A DNA stretch of 32,876 nt from Candidatus Ozemobacteraceae bacterium. Lineage in GTDB: Bacteria; Muiribacteriota; Ozemobacteria; Ozemobacterales; Ozemobacteraceae. Positions 23,483-32,876 of this stretch are shown piece after piece. The first letter of the stretch is position 1; each line of letters begins with the position of its first letter. The stretch covers positions 1 to 32,876 of the forward strand of contig DAOSOK010000041.1 of the NCBI GenBank assembly GCA_035373905.1, in the 5' to 3' direction. The notes below the pieces were generated by a model, which did no database searches, was not told where the DNA came from, and saw only the letters and a list, made by a program, of their open reading frames with translations. Made by a program: the position numbers and the translations under genes.

Positions 23483-25374
23483 TTCGCAGCCTCCGTTGCC
23501 TTGACGATGCGTGCCTCGAGAACGGCTTTCCCGTCGCATCGCTGAAGCGTCACGAACAGCCACCGGTCGGCCGGGACATGGCGTGAACGCGCCGCGGACG
23601 CCATCTGCCTCGCCCGCCAACCGCTGACATTGTGAACCGCGCACATGAGGCGCTTCTGTTCGGGGTGCCACATGATGCCGCCGGTCGGGCAGACGTCACG
23701 GAGTTCCCGGGGAATCTTGCCGGGACCGGAATACATCTCCTCCTCAGTATCACGGTTGTTCACGCCGTGGCTCCGCCGATACGCCTCGACGCCTTCCCGG
23801 CACCGTTTTCTCTCCTTGTCGAACGCGACCTCGTCGACGATCGATGCAACCGCATGGCCGAAGACATCCATGCGGACCGCGAGAACGAACTTCACCTCGC
23901 CCCGCAGCTCCGGCAGGGTGACGAGCTGCGACTCGCCGTTCCAGCCCCGGAGAAGTTCGCGCATGAAGCGTTTCTCGAAGCTCAGGAAGGTGATCCCGTC
24001 GTGCTCGGCGACGCGCAAACCGGCGTCGGCGCTTTCCCAGGGCCGACGCGGGCCATCCGAAACGATCGCCGTCACGTCGACTCCCTCTATTTCTTCGACG
24101 GTCTGACGGCCGTCCATGCCGGGCCCGAGCGCCGGAAGCGCCGGAAGCAGTTCCTTTGCCGCCGTGAAAACCCCGATCACCGGTTCCGGCATGAAACCGC
24201 CCCGTTGCGAAAATCCTTCGACCGGCGTCGCGCCGCCCATCAGGATGAGGCCGGGCCGAATATCAAGCGCGACGAGAGGGCCGGAGGCCATCGAGCCGCG
24301 AGGTTCTCCGAACAGGCGCTTCGGATCGACTCCAAGGAAGATTCCGCCGGGAAAGCCCGCGCTGAGTGGAAGTTTCACGCGTTCAGCCGGCACCCAGCTC
24401 AGCATCGAGCCGTAATCGGGATCCCAGGGGGTTCCCGGCAGCCCGAAGGCCGGTTCCGCTCGCGAGACGGGCATTTCCGCGCGCAGAACGCCTTCCGCGG
24501 CCGAGTATGACACGAAGAGGGGCGGCAGGGTCCTGATCTGCTCGAGCACGGCGCCCATCACCTTCCCGAGGGGTGTATCGGGAACGGGCGGCGGTGCCGC
24601 GGGAGGCACATGGTCGCACCGGATCTGGAAGATTGTCTTCGATCCCGATGCCGTCGCCTTTTCAAGCAGGTATCTGCCGCCAAAGGGGCAGATCGGCATG
24701 CCGGCGACCGACACGGGGTCGCCTTCCCCGACCTTCTTCGCCGAATCGCCGGCTTTCGTGAGAAGACGGCCGATCCTGCGACAGTTCCGGCCGCAGGCCG
24801 CGATATCCTTTTTCACGGCCAGGCCGGCTTCGTCCGCAAGCGCTTTCGCCAGAAGCCGCGATAGTATATCTGAATATATACAGCCTCCGATGTCGGCATT
24901 CTCGAGTTCTGAAGGAAACGCCGGAGCGGGGGGCGGGGCACCTTCCTCCTCTTCCGGGGAATTCCGTGATGGAGCATCCGAGTCAGCGAGAAGGCGGAAG
25001 AAATCGAAGGAATGGCGGTTATCATCGACGAAGCGGGCCGGTTGTCCATCTTTGCCGAAGACGACCCGCAGGGCGCCTTTTTCGTCCAGGGCCGCACCGA
25101 TCTCGATCGTTCGCATTCGAGCCATCAGCGCAAGGACGTCCGAGGGCAGAAGGCTTCGCAGTCCACCCGGCACGGTGGTATCGACGCAGGCGATTTCGGG
25201 CATCGACAGGATGCTTTCAACCACCCAGGCCATGGATTTCGCGCGAAAGAGAGCGAGATACGACGATCCTTCCTCCGCTCGAACGGGAACGGAACAGATC
25301 AACAGGAACATCGGCACCAGGAGGGCCCGGACCAGATATCGATGGATCCGCGGAGCGTATCGCCTGCAAAGCAT
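23479..25374 (-). CDS. exported protein with two CPxGG...C..H modules (631 aa)
   Basis: A signal peptide (about 13-33, ending PVRAEE) marks export. Two short modules recur: C194...CPFGGRY (229-235) with C253-D-H255, and C525...CPTGGIM (about 562-568) with CAVHN (about 578-582). In pseudopilin-like proteins a C-terminal CPxGGxY...C..HG block of this shape is common. The rest has no recognised domain. The start at 25374 is chosen because AGAGG lies nine bases upstream and the signal peptide begins there; a longer frame from 25422 adds 16 residues without a ribosome site. It is the first gene of the operon with the VIT/vWA protein, whose tail shows a related module. An AT island is at 24861-24882. 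Confidence 0.72.
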   Translation of the reverse strand: MLCRRYAPRIHRYLVRALLVPMFLLICSVPVRAEEGSSYLALFRAKSMAWVVESILSMPEIACVDTTVPGGLRSLLPSDVLALMARMRTIEIGAALDEKGALRVVFGKDGQPARFVDDNRHSFDFFRLLADSDAPSRNSPEEEEGAPPPAPAFPSELENADIGGCIYSDILSRLLAKALADEAGLAVKKDIAACGRNCRRIGRLLTKAGDSAKKVGEGDPVSVAGMPICPFGGRYLLEKATASGSKTIFQIRCDHVPPAAPPPVPDTPLGKVMGAVLEQIRTLPPLFVSYSAAEGVLRAEMPVSRAEPAFGLPGTPWDPDYGSMLSWVPAERVKLPLSAGFPGGIFLGVDPKRLFGEPRGSMASGPLVALDIRPGLILMGGATPVEGFSQRGGFMPEPVIGVFTAAKELLPALPALGPGMDGRQTVEEIEGVDVTAIVSDGPRRPWESADAGLRVAEHDGITFLSFEKRFMRELLRGWNGESQLVTLPELRGEVKFVLAVRMDVFGHAVASIVDEVAFDKERKRCREGVEAYRRSHGVNNRDTEEEMYSGPGKIPRELRDVCPTGGIMWHPEQKRLMCAVHNVSGWRARQMASAARSRHVPADRWLFVTLQRCDGKAVLEARIVKATEAAK

Positions 25375-25532
25375 GGGGAATACCTCTCTTTCCTTTATCC
25401 AGACAGGTGCGAAAAACCGCACCCAGAATATACATTATATACTATTTTATTTTGTGCGGCCCCATGCCGGAATCCGGCAGGCCGGCTCTCTTTTTTGTAC
25501 TACAAACGGCCCCGGATGAGAAATCCCCGCCC

Positions 25533-26030
25533 ATGAAATATGCTATTCTTCAGGCGATGGGATACATGGCACATTCCACTCAGGCCCTGCGCTGGGTTTC
25601 CCTGGCCATCGGCCTGTTCCTGGTCGTGGTGATCGGCGGTTGCTGGATGTCGGGCTCAATCCACGACGCGGCGAAAAACGGCCGCAAGGATCTCGTTCAG
25701 CGCTGGCTCGCCCTGGGCAACAACGTCGACGAGCGTGACCTCAAGGGGGCGACGCCGCTGCATTTCGCCGCGGAGGGCGGCCACATCGACATTCTCGAAA
25801 TGCTTCTCGCGAAAGGCGCGAACCCGAACGCCCGAAACGAGATCGGCAACACGCCCCTCCACGAAGCCGCCTGGAAGGGGCAGACCGCAGCGGCGAACCT
25901 GCTGATGCGGCGCGGCGCCGACCCTTCCGCCAAAGCCGTCGACGGGAAGACCCCCGCCCAGCTCGCCCTGAAAGCGGGTTTTCCGGAATGCGCCGCAGCG
26001 ATTGCGGCCTCGCCGACTCCGGAGCACTGA
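25533..26030 (+). CDS. ankyrin-repeat lipoprotein (165 aa)
   Basis: The N-terminus has a hydrophobic helix ending VVVIGGC, consistent with a lipobox with cysteine at about residue 37, so the protein is likely lipidated and periplasmic. About three ankyrin repeats follow (ATPLHFAAEGGH, NTPLHEAAWKGQ and KTPAQLALKAG). No catalytic motif is seen. Starts at 25533 and 25557 are both possible; ribosome sites are weak. It lies divergent from the exported CPxGG gene and upstream of isocitrate dehydrogenase, which has its own promoter. Confidence 0.75.
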   Translation: MKYAILQAMGYMAHSTQALRWVSLAIGLFLVVVIGGCWMSGSIHDAAKNGRKDLVQRWLALGNNVDERDLKGATPLHFAAEGGHIDILEMLLAKGANPNARNEIGNTPLHEAAWKGQTAAANLLMRRGADPSAKAVDGKTPAQLALKAGFPECAAAIAASPTPEH

Positions 26031-26086
26031 GTTCCTATCCGTCCGATCGCCGGTCATGCGGACGATTGTCTCTTGCGAAAAATCAC

Positions 26087-26103
26087 GTGAGTTCTGGTAG
26101 AAT
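26087..26103 (+). promoter_or_regulatory. extended -10 promoter before icd
   Basis: TTCTGGTAGAAT (extended -10, TAGAAT at 26098-26103) lies about 93 bases before the icd start. The 17-base stretch around it recurs with one difference at 29783-29799 before another plus-strand gene. A weak TTGCGA lies 19 bases upstream. Confidence 0.5.
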
Positions 26104-26195
26104 TGCCGATGCCGGTTCCCGCCCGGAAAACGGCGGACATATATCGATCGAACAAGGAAATGGCTGAACGCCACACAACGAAAGGAATGCCTGAA

Positions 26196-28436
<2,241 letters not shown>

Positions 28437-28451
28437 TCACCAACATCTTCT

Positions 28452-28480
28452 GTAGGGGCGGGTTTGAAACCCGCCCCTAC
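28452..28480. terminator. REP-like palindrome acting as terminator
   Basis: GTAGGGGCGGGTTT (28452-28465) pairs with AAACCCGCCCCTAC (28467-28480) around one base. This GTAGGGGCGGGTTT-type palindrome is a common dispersed element in bacteria. Here it separates icd from the convergent esterase gene. Confidence 0.65.
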
Positions 28481-28506
28481 GTTATGTTTCAATATATATT
28501 GTATTG

Positions 28507-29631
28507 TCAGGCGTCCTGCAGAAAAAACCGCAGGATCGTTCCCAGGCGGTCGGACCAGGCTTGCTCGTGATGCAGGCCGCCGTGGATCTCCTGGTAATAA
28601 TAGTCGCGGCCGGGCCTGAACCGGTGCGACAGCAGGATCTGCTCGAGACGGCGCATCACCTCGATGCCGTCGGCGAGGTCGGGAACTTCGATCCCCTCGT
28701 CGCTGCCCATGTCGAACCAGAGCTTGACGCCGCGCAGGAACGCCGGGTCTTCCGCGATTCGGTCGAGGATCCAGTAGTTGCCGGGCCAGAGGCCGGGCGA
28801 CAGCGCCCCGCAACACCCGAACGTGCCCGGAAACCGTCTGCACAGGTCGATGGCAATGAGGCCGCCGAACGACGACCCGATCGTGCCGACAAAACGCTGG
28901 TCGGAAGCGGCATCCCATTCGGCCTCGACGCGGGGCTTGACCTGCCGGGCCACGAACTCGCAATACCGATCGGACTTTCCCCCGCCCGACCGGCGCGGCT
29001 CGTAGACCGGCAGAAATTCATCGACCCGCCGGGCGCCTGAAAAGATAGCGACAAGGATCGTCGGTGGAATCAGCCCTTCCTGCTCGAGTTCGGCCGCCAC
29101 GATATCGGCCCGCCATTCCCCGCCCGACAGCGAACGCTCGGTGCCGAACAGGTACTGGCCGTCATGGCAGTACAAAACCGGCCATCGTTTTCCCGGGCTC
29201 TTTTCGTATGCGGGCGGCAGCCTGACGATGAAGGTCCGGTCTTCGCCCAGCTCCTTCGAAAATATATCGTATCGAATCTGCCGCCCCGACGCAGCCCGGG
29301 ACTGCTCCGTCGTCCGCTTCCAGCCCTGAACGGTGCAGGCGCACGTCGTCCGGTCCCACGACGGGGTAAACACCCGGTTGGGAATTTCGTTTCCGACGGC
29401 GTCGGTCTCCACACAGTCCCAGCTGCCCTGCGTGAACTTGAACTCGAATGGAATCCCGGCTTCCAGGCCGATCCGCACGCGCCAGGTGCCCCCGACGTTC
29501 AAACACGGCGCGGCATCAGCCACCCATCGCCGTTCCCCGCCGAAACTCCCGGCGATGAACAGCGACGCATCACGGGGAATCGCCGCCCCCGACGCAAGCG
29601 TGACCTGAAACTCGACATCGACCGTCCACAT
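28507..29631 (-). CDS. esterase D / enterochelin-esterase-like hydrolase with N-terminal CBM-like domain (374 aa)
   Basis: Residues about 1-105 form a carbohydrate-binding-like beta domain (FEFKFTQGSWDCVETDAVGNEIPNR is the typical starch-binding-type block). An alpha/beta hydrolase of the esterase D family follows. Nucleophile S254 lies in G252-S-S-F-G256, the likely acid is in FDMGSDEG (307-313), and the histidine is in GGLHHEQAW (351-359). All three catalytic elements are present. No signal peptide is seen, so it is probably cytoplasmic. GGGGGT lies right before ATG 29631. It may hydrolyse an ester of a siderophore or sugar; the substrate is not determinable here. An AT island is at 29257-29278. 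Confidence 0.82.
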   Translation of the reverse strand: MWTVDVEFQVTLASGAAIPRDASLFIAGSFGGERRWVADAAPCLNVGGTWRVRIGLEAGIPFEFKFTQGSWDCVETDAVGNEIPNRVFTPSWDRTTCACTVQGWKRTTEQSRAASGRQIRYDIFSKELGEDRTFIVRLPPAYEKSPGKRWPVLYCHDGQYLFGTERSLSGGEWRADIVAAELEQEGLIPPTILVAIFSGARRVDEFLPVYEPRRSGGGKSDRYCEFVARQVKPRVEAEWDAASDQRFVGTIGSSFGGLIAIDLCRRFPGTFGCCGALSPGLWPGNYWILDRIAEDPAFLRGVKLWFDMGSDEGIEVPDLADGIEVMRRLEQILLSHRFRPGRDYYYQEIHGGLHHEQAWSDRLGTILRFFLQDA

Positions 29632-29782
29632 ACCCCCGCATGATACCCGCTCCCGTTCCCGGCCTCAACATCACCAGATCCCTTCGGAGCATGCCACCCG
29701 CTGAATCGCAGAGCCCACGAAAGGCACGGCGGACTCACGTCATCCCTCAGCAATGGAGCTCTCTGCACAGCACCGGAGCGAG

Positions 29783-29799
29783 GTGAATTCTGGTAGAAT
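29783..29799 (+). promoter_or_regulatory. extended -10 promoter copy 2
   Basis: The sequence matches 26087-26103 with one difference; TAGAAT is at 29794-29799. It stands 56 bases before ATG 29855. Confidence 0.5.
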
Positions 29800-29854
29800 C
29801 GGTCCTGGCTGACGTTTCTGCCACTCTACAAATACTGACAGCACGGAGAACTGC

Positions 29855-30571
29855 ATGAACAGGCACTTCATCATTTTCCTTTTCCTGGGACTCCTCGTCC
29901 CCGCCGCATCGGCGATCGGGCAGACCTGTCGGGGGTTCGAGCGTTCAGAGGCCCATCGGAACGATCCGGCCGTGAAAGCGGTCCGCACGGCTATCGAACA
30001 CAGTGATGTCACCATCGCGAACGAGTTCGAGTTCGTCCGGTCGATCGCCGGCCGGTTCTACGTGCTCACCGGCCCGGACTTCGTCTTCGTCGACACGGCC
30101 GGAACGCCGGACAAGCATTACGTCTCCCCGCTGTTTCACGTGGATGGCGGGAAAATCAACGTGTTCTGGCAGCTCGACCGGCCGCAGAAACGGGTTTTCT
30201 TCATCTCCTACGAAGGAAAGCGAAATGACGGAACCCAGGGAAGACACGTCCTGTATCTGGAAATCCCGTCGACCGGCAATGCGTGGTGCAACGACGTCAT
30301 CGGCCTGGAAGCCTTGGATCAGGCCGACCCGAGCCGCACGGGCATCGCCGGCGACCGTCTGCGCGACGTCAGGCTCATCGACGTCAATCACGACGACTAC
30401 GCCGAGATGCTGTGCTCGTTCGACGGCAGCGACGTCGGAAACCGAAAAACCCTCCTCTTTCGCCAGGAGATAACCGGCAACGCCTTTGTATTCACCCCCT
30501 GGAAACCGACCTACTCCCGCGCCTTCTTCGATACCCTCTTCCAGCGTACTGGCGAGATCGGCAAAGAATAA
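29855..30571 (+). CDS. exported protein of unknown function (238 aa)
   Basis: A signal peptide (1-about 20, MNRHFIIFLFLGLLVPAASA) marks export. A calcium-binding-like loop IDVNHDDYAEML (about 185-196) resembles an FG-GAP or dockerin-type D-x-N-x-D-D motif. The remaining sequence is beta-rich with no recognised family. CGGAGAAC lies seven bases before ATG 29855. It is followed by an AT island and a strong terminator. A periplasmic or surface role is likely; no partner gene is evident. Confidence 0.7.
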   Translation: MNRHFIIFLFLGLLVPAASAIGQTCRGFERSEAHRNDPAVKAVRTAIEHSDVTIANEFEFVRSIAGRFYVLTGPDFVFVDTAGTPDKHYVSPLFHVDGGKINVFWQLDRPQKRVFFISYEGKRNDGTQGRHVLYLEIPSTGNAWCNDVIGLEALDQADPSRTGIAGDRLRDVRLIDVNHDDYAEMLCSFDGSDVGNRKTLLFRQEITGNAFVFTPWKPTYSRAFFDTLFQRTGEIGKE

Positions 30572-30637
30572 GTCTTATTCCATCGTCCAAGAGTATTTAT
30601 ACTTACATCTATATCAGACCATACCTTGTAGTCTTGC

Positions 30638-30680
30638 AGGAATCCGGTGAAGAGAGCTCTCATCACCGGATTCCTTTTTT
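30638..30680 (+). terminator. intrinsic terminator
   Basis: AGGAATCCGGTGA (30638-30650) pairs with TCACCGGATTCCT (30663-30675), and T residues continue to 30680. It ends the 29855-30571 transcript and lies just beyond the stop of the leftward gene at 30690. Confidence 0.85.
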
Positions 30681-30689
30681 GATCGTGCT

Positions 30690-30989
30690 TTATGCCGCAA
30701 GACAATCGAAGGTCAGTTGAATAGGGCGAGGGCGATCACCGCCAAGATTTGGACCAAGAATTCGGGCAAAAATGGCTTTGAGTCGCCATTCCCAGCCCCC
30801 ATTGCCATATGCAAAGGCATATCGCCGAATTTTCTCGATATCCCGATCGAACAGGGCAATGCGTCCAGATTTCCGGCTCGTACGGTTTTGAAGCGTTACA
30901 AGAAGATGCTGAAATCCGCCATTGTCCTTGGTTTGGGGTTTCTGCCGAAAGAGAACTTCGATTTCAGATTGACGAAGATAAAAGATCAT
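30690..30989 (-). CDS. small conserved-looking protein with GGFQ...RYA..GNGGW pattern (99 aa)
   Basis: The protein has the ordered motifs DNGGFQHLLVTLQNR (about 21-35), IEKIRRYAFAYGNGGWEWRLKAIF (about 52-75) and a short C-terminal tail. From memory, similar small proteins occur beside type I restriction genes, but I cannot confirm that here and give no function. The start at 30989 is chosen because GGAG lies six bases upstream; an ATG 13 codons earlier (31028) has no ribosome site. It follows the PIN gene on the same strand after a hairpin, so it may belong to the restriction/toxin cluster. Confidence 0.65.
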   Translation of the reverse strand: MIFYLRQSEIEVLFRQKPQTKDNGGFQHLLVTLQNRTSRKSGRIALFDRDIEKIRRYAFAYGNGGWEWRLKAIFARILGPNLGGDRPRPIQLTFDCLAA

Positions 30990-31108
30990 ATTACACTCCA
31001 AATCATCAAAAAGAGGCCACAGTGCCATTTCCAGAAGGAATTGGTAGTTGTGGAAAAGCAGACCAGGTCATGGTCTACGCGCTACGGATACGTTGTTTAT
31101 TCTCTTCC

Positions 31109-31141
31109 GGCCCAGGTGCAGCAACACCTGGGCCGATTTTT
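31109..31141 (+). terminator. terminator-like hairpin oriented rightward
   Basis: GGCCCAGGTG (31109-31118) pairs with CACCTGGGCC (31125-31134) around CAGCAA, then GATTTTTA follows. The U-run follows only in the plus direction, but both flanking genes read minus. It may also serve as a hairpin at the end of the PIN gene. Confidence 0.6.
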
Positions 31142-31643
31142 ATCTACCGCCTCCTTCCCATTCGATGATTCGACGATTGCCCTCATCTGCCGGCAGCCGT
31201 CGGCCCATGAGAAACATTCGTTCGAGAAGGAGGGCGGCGTGATCCGGAGTGATGATCTTACCCAGGACCATTTCCTCCAGCAACCACAAGGTGCCCCGAC
31301 AGACGACCCGCTCTTTGGCGGCTGCCTTACGCAGTTTTTCATCACCAGAAAGGAGAACCGCCTTCCGGGATTTGGCTGCAAGAAGGATTGCCGCATCATA
31401 GACGCTTATCCCGTAGACGGCTCCTGCGCTGCCCATCTGTTCGAGAACGTGGTCCGGCGTTTCGAGGATGATGACGCCGGCTTTCCCGATCTGATCGAGA
31501 CTCGGGTCTTCCAGATCGGCAGCCATGATATCGACGGTCACGATGCGAAATGGAAGCTTGAGAAAATGTGAAAGCGCGTTGACGAGGAAAAAATCGAGCA
31601 GGACCGTCGAGTCGATATAATGATTGCCGACATCTTCAGACAT
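31140..31643 (-). CDS. PIN-domain ribonuclease toxin (167 aa)
   Basis: The PIN fold is shown by D11 in NHYIDSTVLLDFF, the acidic E45 region, the ISVYDAAILLAAK aspartate and LLSGDEKLRKAA, a classic PIN end signature. These acidic residues bind magnesium for RNA cleavage. The ATG at 31643 overlaps the last eight bases of the upstream XRE-ImmA gene, so they are coupled; a longer upstream start would sit inside that gene. PIN toxins paired with Xre-ImmA (COG2856) proteins are a known toxin-antitoxin combination. Length is typical. A hairpin lies right after the stop. Confidence 0.8.
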   Translation of the reverse strand: MSEDVGNHYIDSTVLLDFFLVNALSHFLKLPFRIVTVDIMAADLEDPSLDQIGKAGVIILETPDHVLEQMGSAGAVYGISVYDAAILLAAKSRKAVLLSGDEKLRKAAAKERVVCRGTLWLLEEMVLGKIITPDHAALLLERMFLMGRRLPADEGNRRIIEWEGGGR

Positions 31644-32700
31644 TCTGGCCGAGGCTCTCTTGACGGAATTGATTGAGATTCTGCCCCAGGAGCTCGGCAG
31701 CCTTGCTCTCGGAAATGAGCGATTCCGCATGGGCACGCAGAACCAGTTGCCGCATCATGGAGGGCTTCGATTCGGCCGGGTATGGTTCACCCGGTTCTCG
31801 GGTCAGCCAGCCACGTTTCCGGAAGGCCATGAAGAGGTGCTGAGCGGTGGACGGTGTGATGATGTCGAGATCTTTCGCCCGGTATATCCAGGCGCTCATG
31901 CTGAGGCCGTATTTCCGCTTGAGGAGGTAGAGTTCATCGATGTCGAGATGATGGCGTTTCCGGCCAAGCTCCCGAATGGCGACGTCCTGCGGCACGAGGA
32001 AGGCGGCCGCAAATCGCATCGTGGGTTTCTCGCGCGTGCGCTTGTCGCCCTCTTCCGGGGTGCTGATGATCAGATGACCAAGTTCATGGGCAAGATTGAA
32101 ACGAAGCCGATCGCCGGGAAGCTCGGACTGCGCGACGATGCCGCATCGGCCATTGGTTCGGAACGCGCAGGCATCGAAGGAATCCGGCGTATCCTTGATG
32201 AGGTAGACCCGCACCCCATGTTCTTCGAGGAGTGCGGTCATGTTCTCGATCGGTGCCAGACCGAGGTTCCAGACGTTGCGCAGTTCAAGAGCAATCGCTT
32301 CGACCTCTTCGGCGGACGAGACGTTTCGCTGGTTGGCGGAAGCGAGGAAGGAATCTTCGATGCGGTGAGGAAACAGGTTCTCTACCTGTTCATAGCGCTC
32401 GAGCCAATCATGAATGCGGCCGATGATGGAACGCTGCTCTTTGGCCTGCAGAGCGTTTTTCTTTCGGAATTCGAGATCCGCCAGGGCGATGGTGACCGGC
32501 CGGAAAAAGAATTCGATCTTCACCCTGAGGGCGCGAGCAAGGCTGATCAAGATCGCCGAACCGGGCATGACTTCTCCCCGTTCGTAGTTGGAAAGGGCTT
32601 GCGCGGAAACGCCGACCATCTCGGCAAGATCGCGCAGCGAAAGCCCCTGCGCCGTTCGCGCCCCCTTGAGACGCTCGCCAAAAAGTTGCTTCGCAGACAT
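31636..32700 (-). CDS. XRE helix-turn-helix fused to ImmA/IrrE-type zinc metallopeptidase (354 aa)
   Basis: An XRE-family helix-turn-helix (about 8-60, GLSLRDLAEMVGVSAQALSNYE) is followed by a linker and a COG2856-type domain with the zinc motif HELGH (205-209) in FNLAHELGHLII. ImmA/IrrE proteins cleave repressors or are themselves repressor-antitoxins. Fusions act as autoregulated antitoxins for an adjacent toxin, here the PIN gene. GAGGAG before ATG 32700 supports the start. The promoter and an 11-bp inverted repeat lie just upstream. The upstream neighbour is hsdS, so this pair sits at the end of a type I restriction locus. Confidence 0.86.
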   Translation of the reverse strand: MSAKQLFGERLKGARTAQGLSLRDLAEMVGVSAQALSNYERGEVMPGSAILISLARALRVKIEFFFRPVTIALADLEFRKKNALQAKEQRSIIGRIHDWLERYEQVENLFPHRIEDSFLASANQRNVSSAEEVEAIALELRNVWNLGLAPIENMTALLEEHGVRVYLIKDTPDSFDACAFRTNGRCGIVAQSELPGDRLRFNLAHELGHLIISTPEEGDKRTREKPTMRFAAAFLVPQDVAIRELGRKRHHLDIDELYLLKRKYGLSMSAWIYRAKDLDIITPSTAQHLFMAFRKRGWLTREPGEPYPAESKPSMMRQLVLRAHAESLISESKAAELLGQNLNQFRQESLGQNV

Positions 32701-32710
32701 AAATGTTCCG

Positions 32711-32761
32711 TCTCCTCATTTACAATATGCGAAAAACTATGCTGTTTGTCAAATGAGGAGA
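32711..32761 (-). promoter_or_regulatory. promoter flanked by perfect 11-bp inverted repeat
   Basis: Reading the minus strand, TTGACA (32747-32752) and CATATT (32724-32729) are 17 bases apart. TCTCCTCATTT (plus 32711-32721) and AAATGAGGAGA (32751-32761) form perfect inverted arms around 29 bases. One arm overlaps the -35; the other contains the ribosome site of the XRE gene. An XRE dimer bound to both arms would block polymerase and ribosome. The boxes and arms are seen directly; binding is inferred. Confidence 0.75.
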
Positions 32762-32787
32762 GACAACGATGAACAGGAAAATGCCAT

Positions 32788-32876
32788 CTACGCCAACTCT
32801 CCACGGAAGGCTTTGGCAAGGATGGAGGGCATGAGCTTGTCGACGAACGCCATGGCCTTGTTGTAACGGGCCTCGA
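32788..32876 (-). CDS. hsdS: type I restriction specificity subunit, C-terminal end (partial)
   Basis: The minus strand reads EARYNKAMAFVDKL then MPSILAKAFRGELA and a stop (TAG, 32788-32790). This is the standard C-terminus of HsdS proteins, where R-Y-x-K-A-x-x-x-VDKL-x-x-SILAKAFRGEL closes the second helical conserved region. HsdS chooses the DNA target of a type I restriction-modification complex. The rest of the gene, and probably hsdM and hsdR, lie beyond the window. The frame is too short to be listed by length-based gene finding. It is 87 bases upstream of the XRE gene. Confidence 0.82.
   Translation of the reverse strand, partial: EARYNKAMAFVDKLMPSILAKAFRGELA

Overview
The window is GC-rich bacterial DNA with dense, short-gapped genes on both strands, sigma70-type promoters, intrinsic terminators and many exported proteins carrying Sec or lipoprotein signals. 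It suggests a free-living Gram-negative, probably from a little-cultured lineage. Monomeric isocitrate dehydrogenase, a VIT/vWA protein, a macroglobulin-like protein and pilin-like CPxGG modules fit such phyla, but the phylum cannot be fixed from sequence alone. Both ends are defence or toxin-antitoxin territory; the middle is mostly envelope and housekeeping genes.

Left part (1-10,000). A HicA-HicB toxin-antitoxin pair is followed by a stand-alone HD-domain protein, a tiny membrane protein and a bidirectional terminator. Then comes a leftward block with two complete dynamin-like GTPases (551 and 604 aa), a truncated third GTPase that keeps only its P-loop and switch I, and two small proteins (92 and 39 aa). 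Upstream lie an orphan 535-aa protein and a 220-aa helical protein. From about 9,580 to 9,885 is a gene-free, strongly structured stretch. It has a good promoter, a 16-bp-stem hairpin ending in a U-run, a GNRA-capped hairpin and a three-way-junction fold. It reads as one or two noncoding RNAs or a leader of the 220-aa gene.

Middle (10,000-30,600). This holds an ADP-ribosylglycohydrolase, a gene remnant beside tRNA-Gly(CCC), and two membrane proteins with zinc-binding modules, one carrying two RanBP2-type fingers. Next are a TPR protein, two ankyrin proteins, an ORF6N-domain protein with a 13-bp intragenic palindrome, and an operon of a thioester-less macroglobulin-like protein followed by an NHL-repeat protein. 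A second operon makes an exported protein with two CPxGG...C..H modules and a VIT/vWA protein with a pilin-like tail. Monomeric isocitrate dehydrogenase, an esterase and a secreted protein complete this part.

Right end (30,600-32,876). A leftward cluster runs from the 3' end of a type I restriction specificity subunit (hsdS) through an XRE-ImmA/IrrE regulator-protease and an overlapping PIN-domain toxin to a small conserved-looking protein. The XRE gene has a TTGACA-N17-CATATT promoter inside an 11-bp inverted repeat, a likely autoregulatory operator.

A window-wide oddity is a set of about two dozen short AT-rich islands of roughly 12-40 bp. They occur about once per gene or gap. Inside genes they are read through in frame with codons (ATA, TTA, AAT, GTA) otherwise rare in these GC-rich genes.
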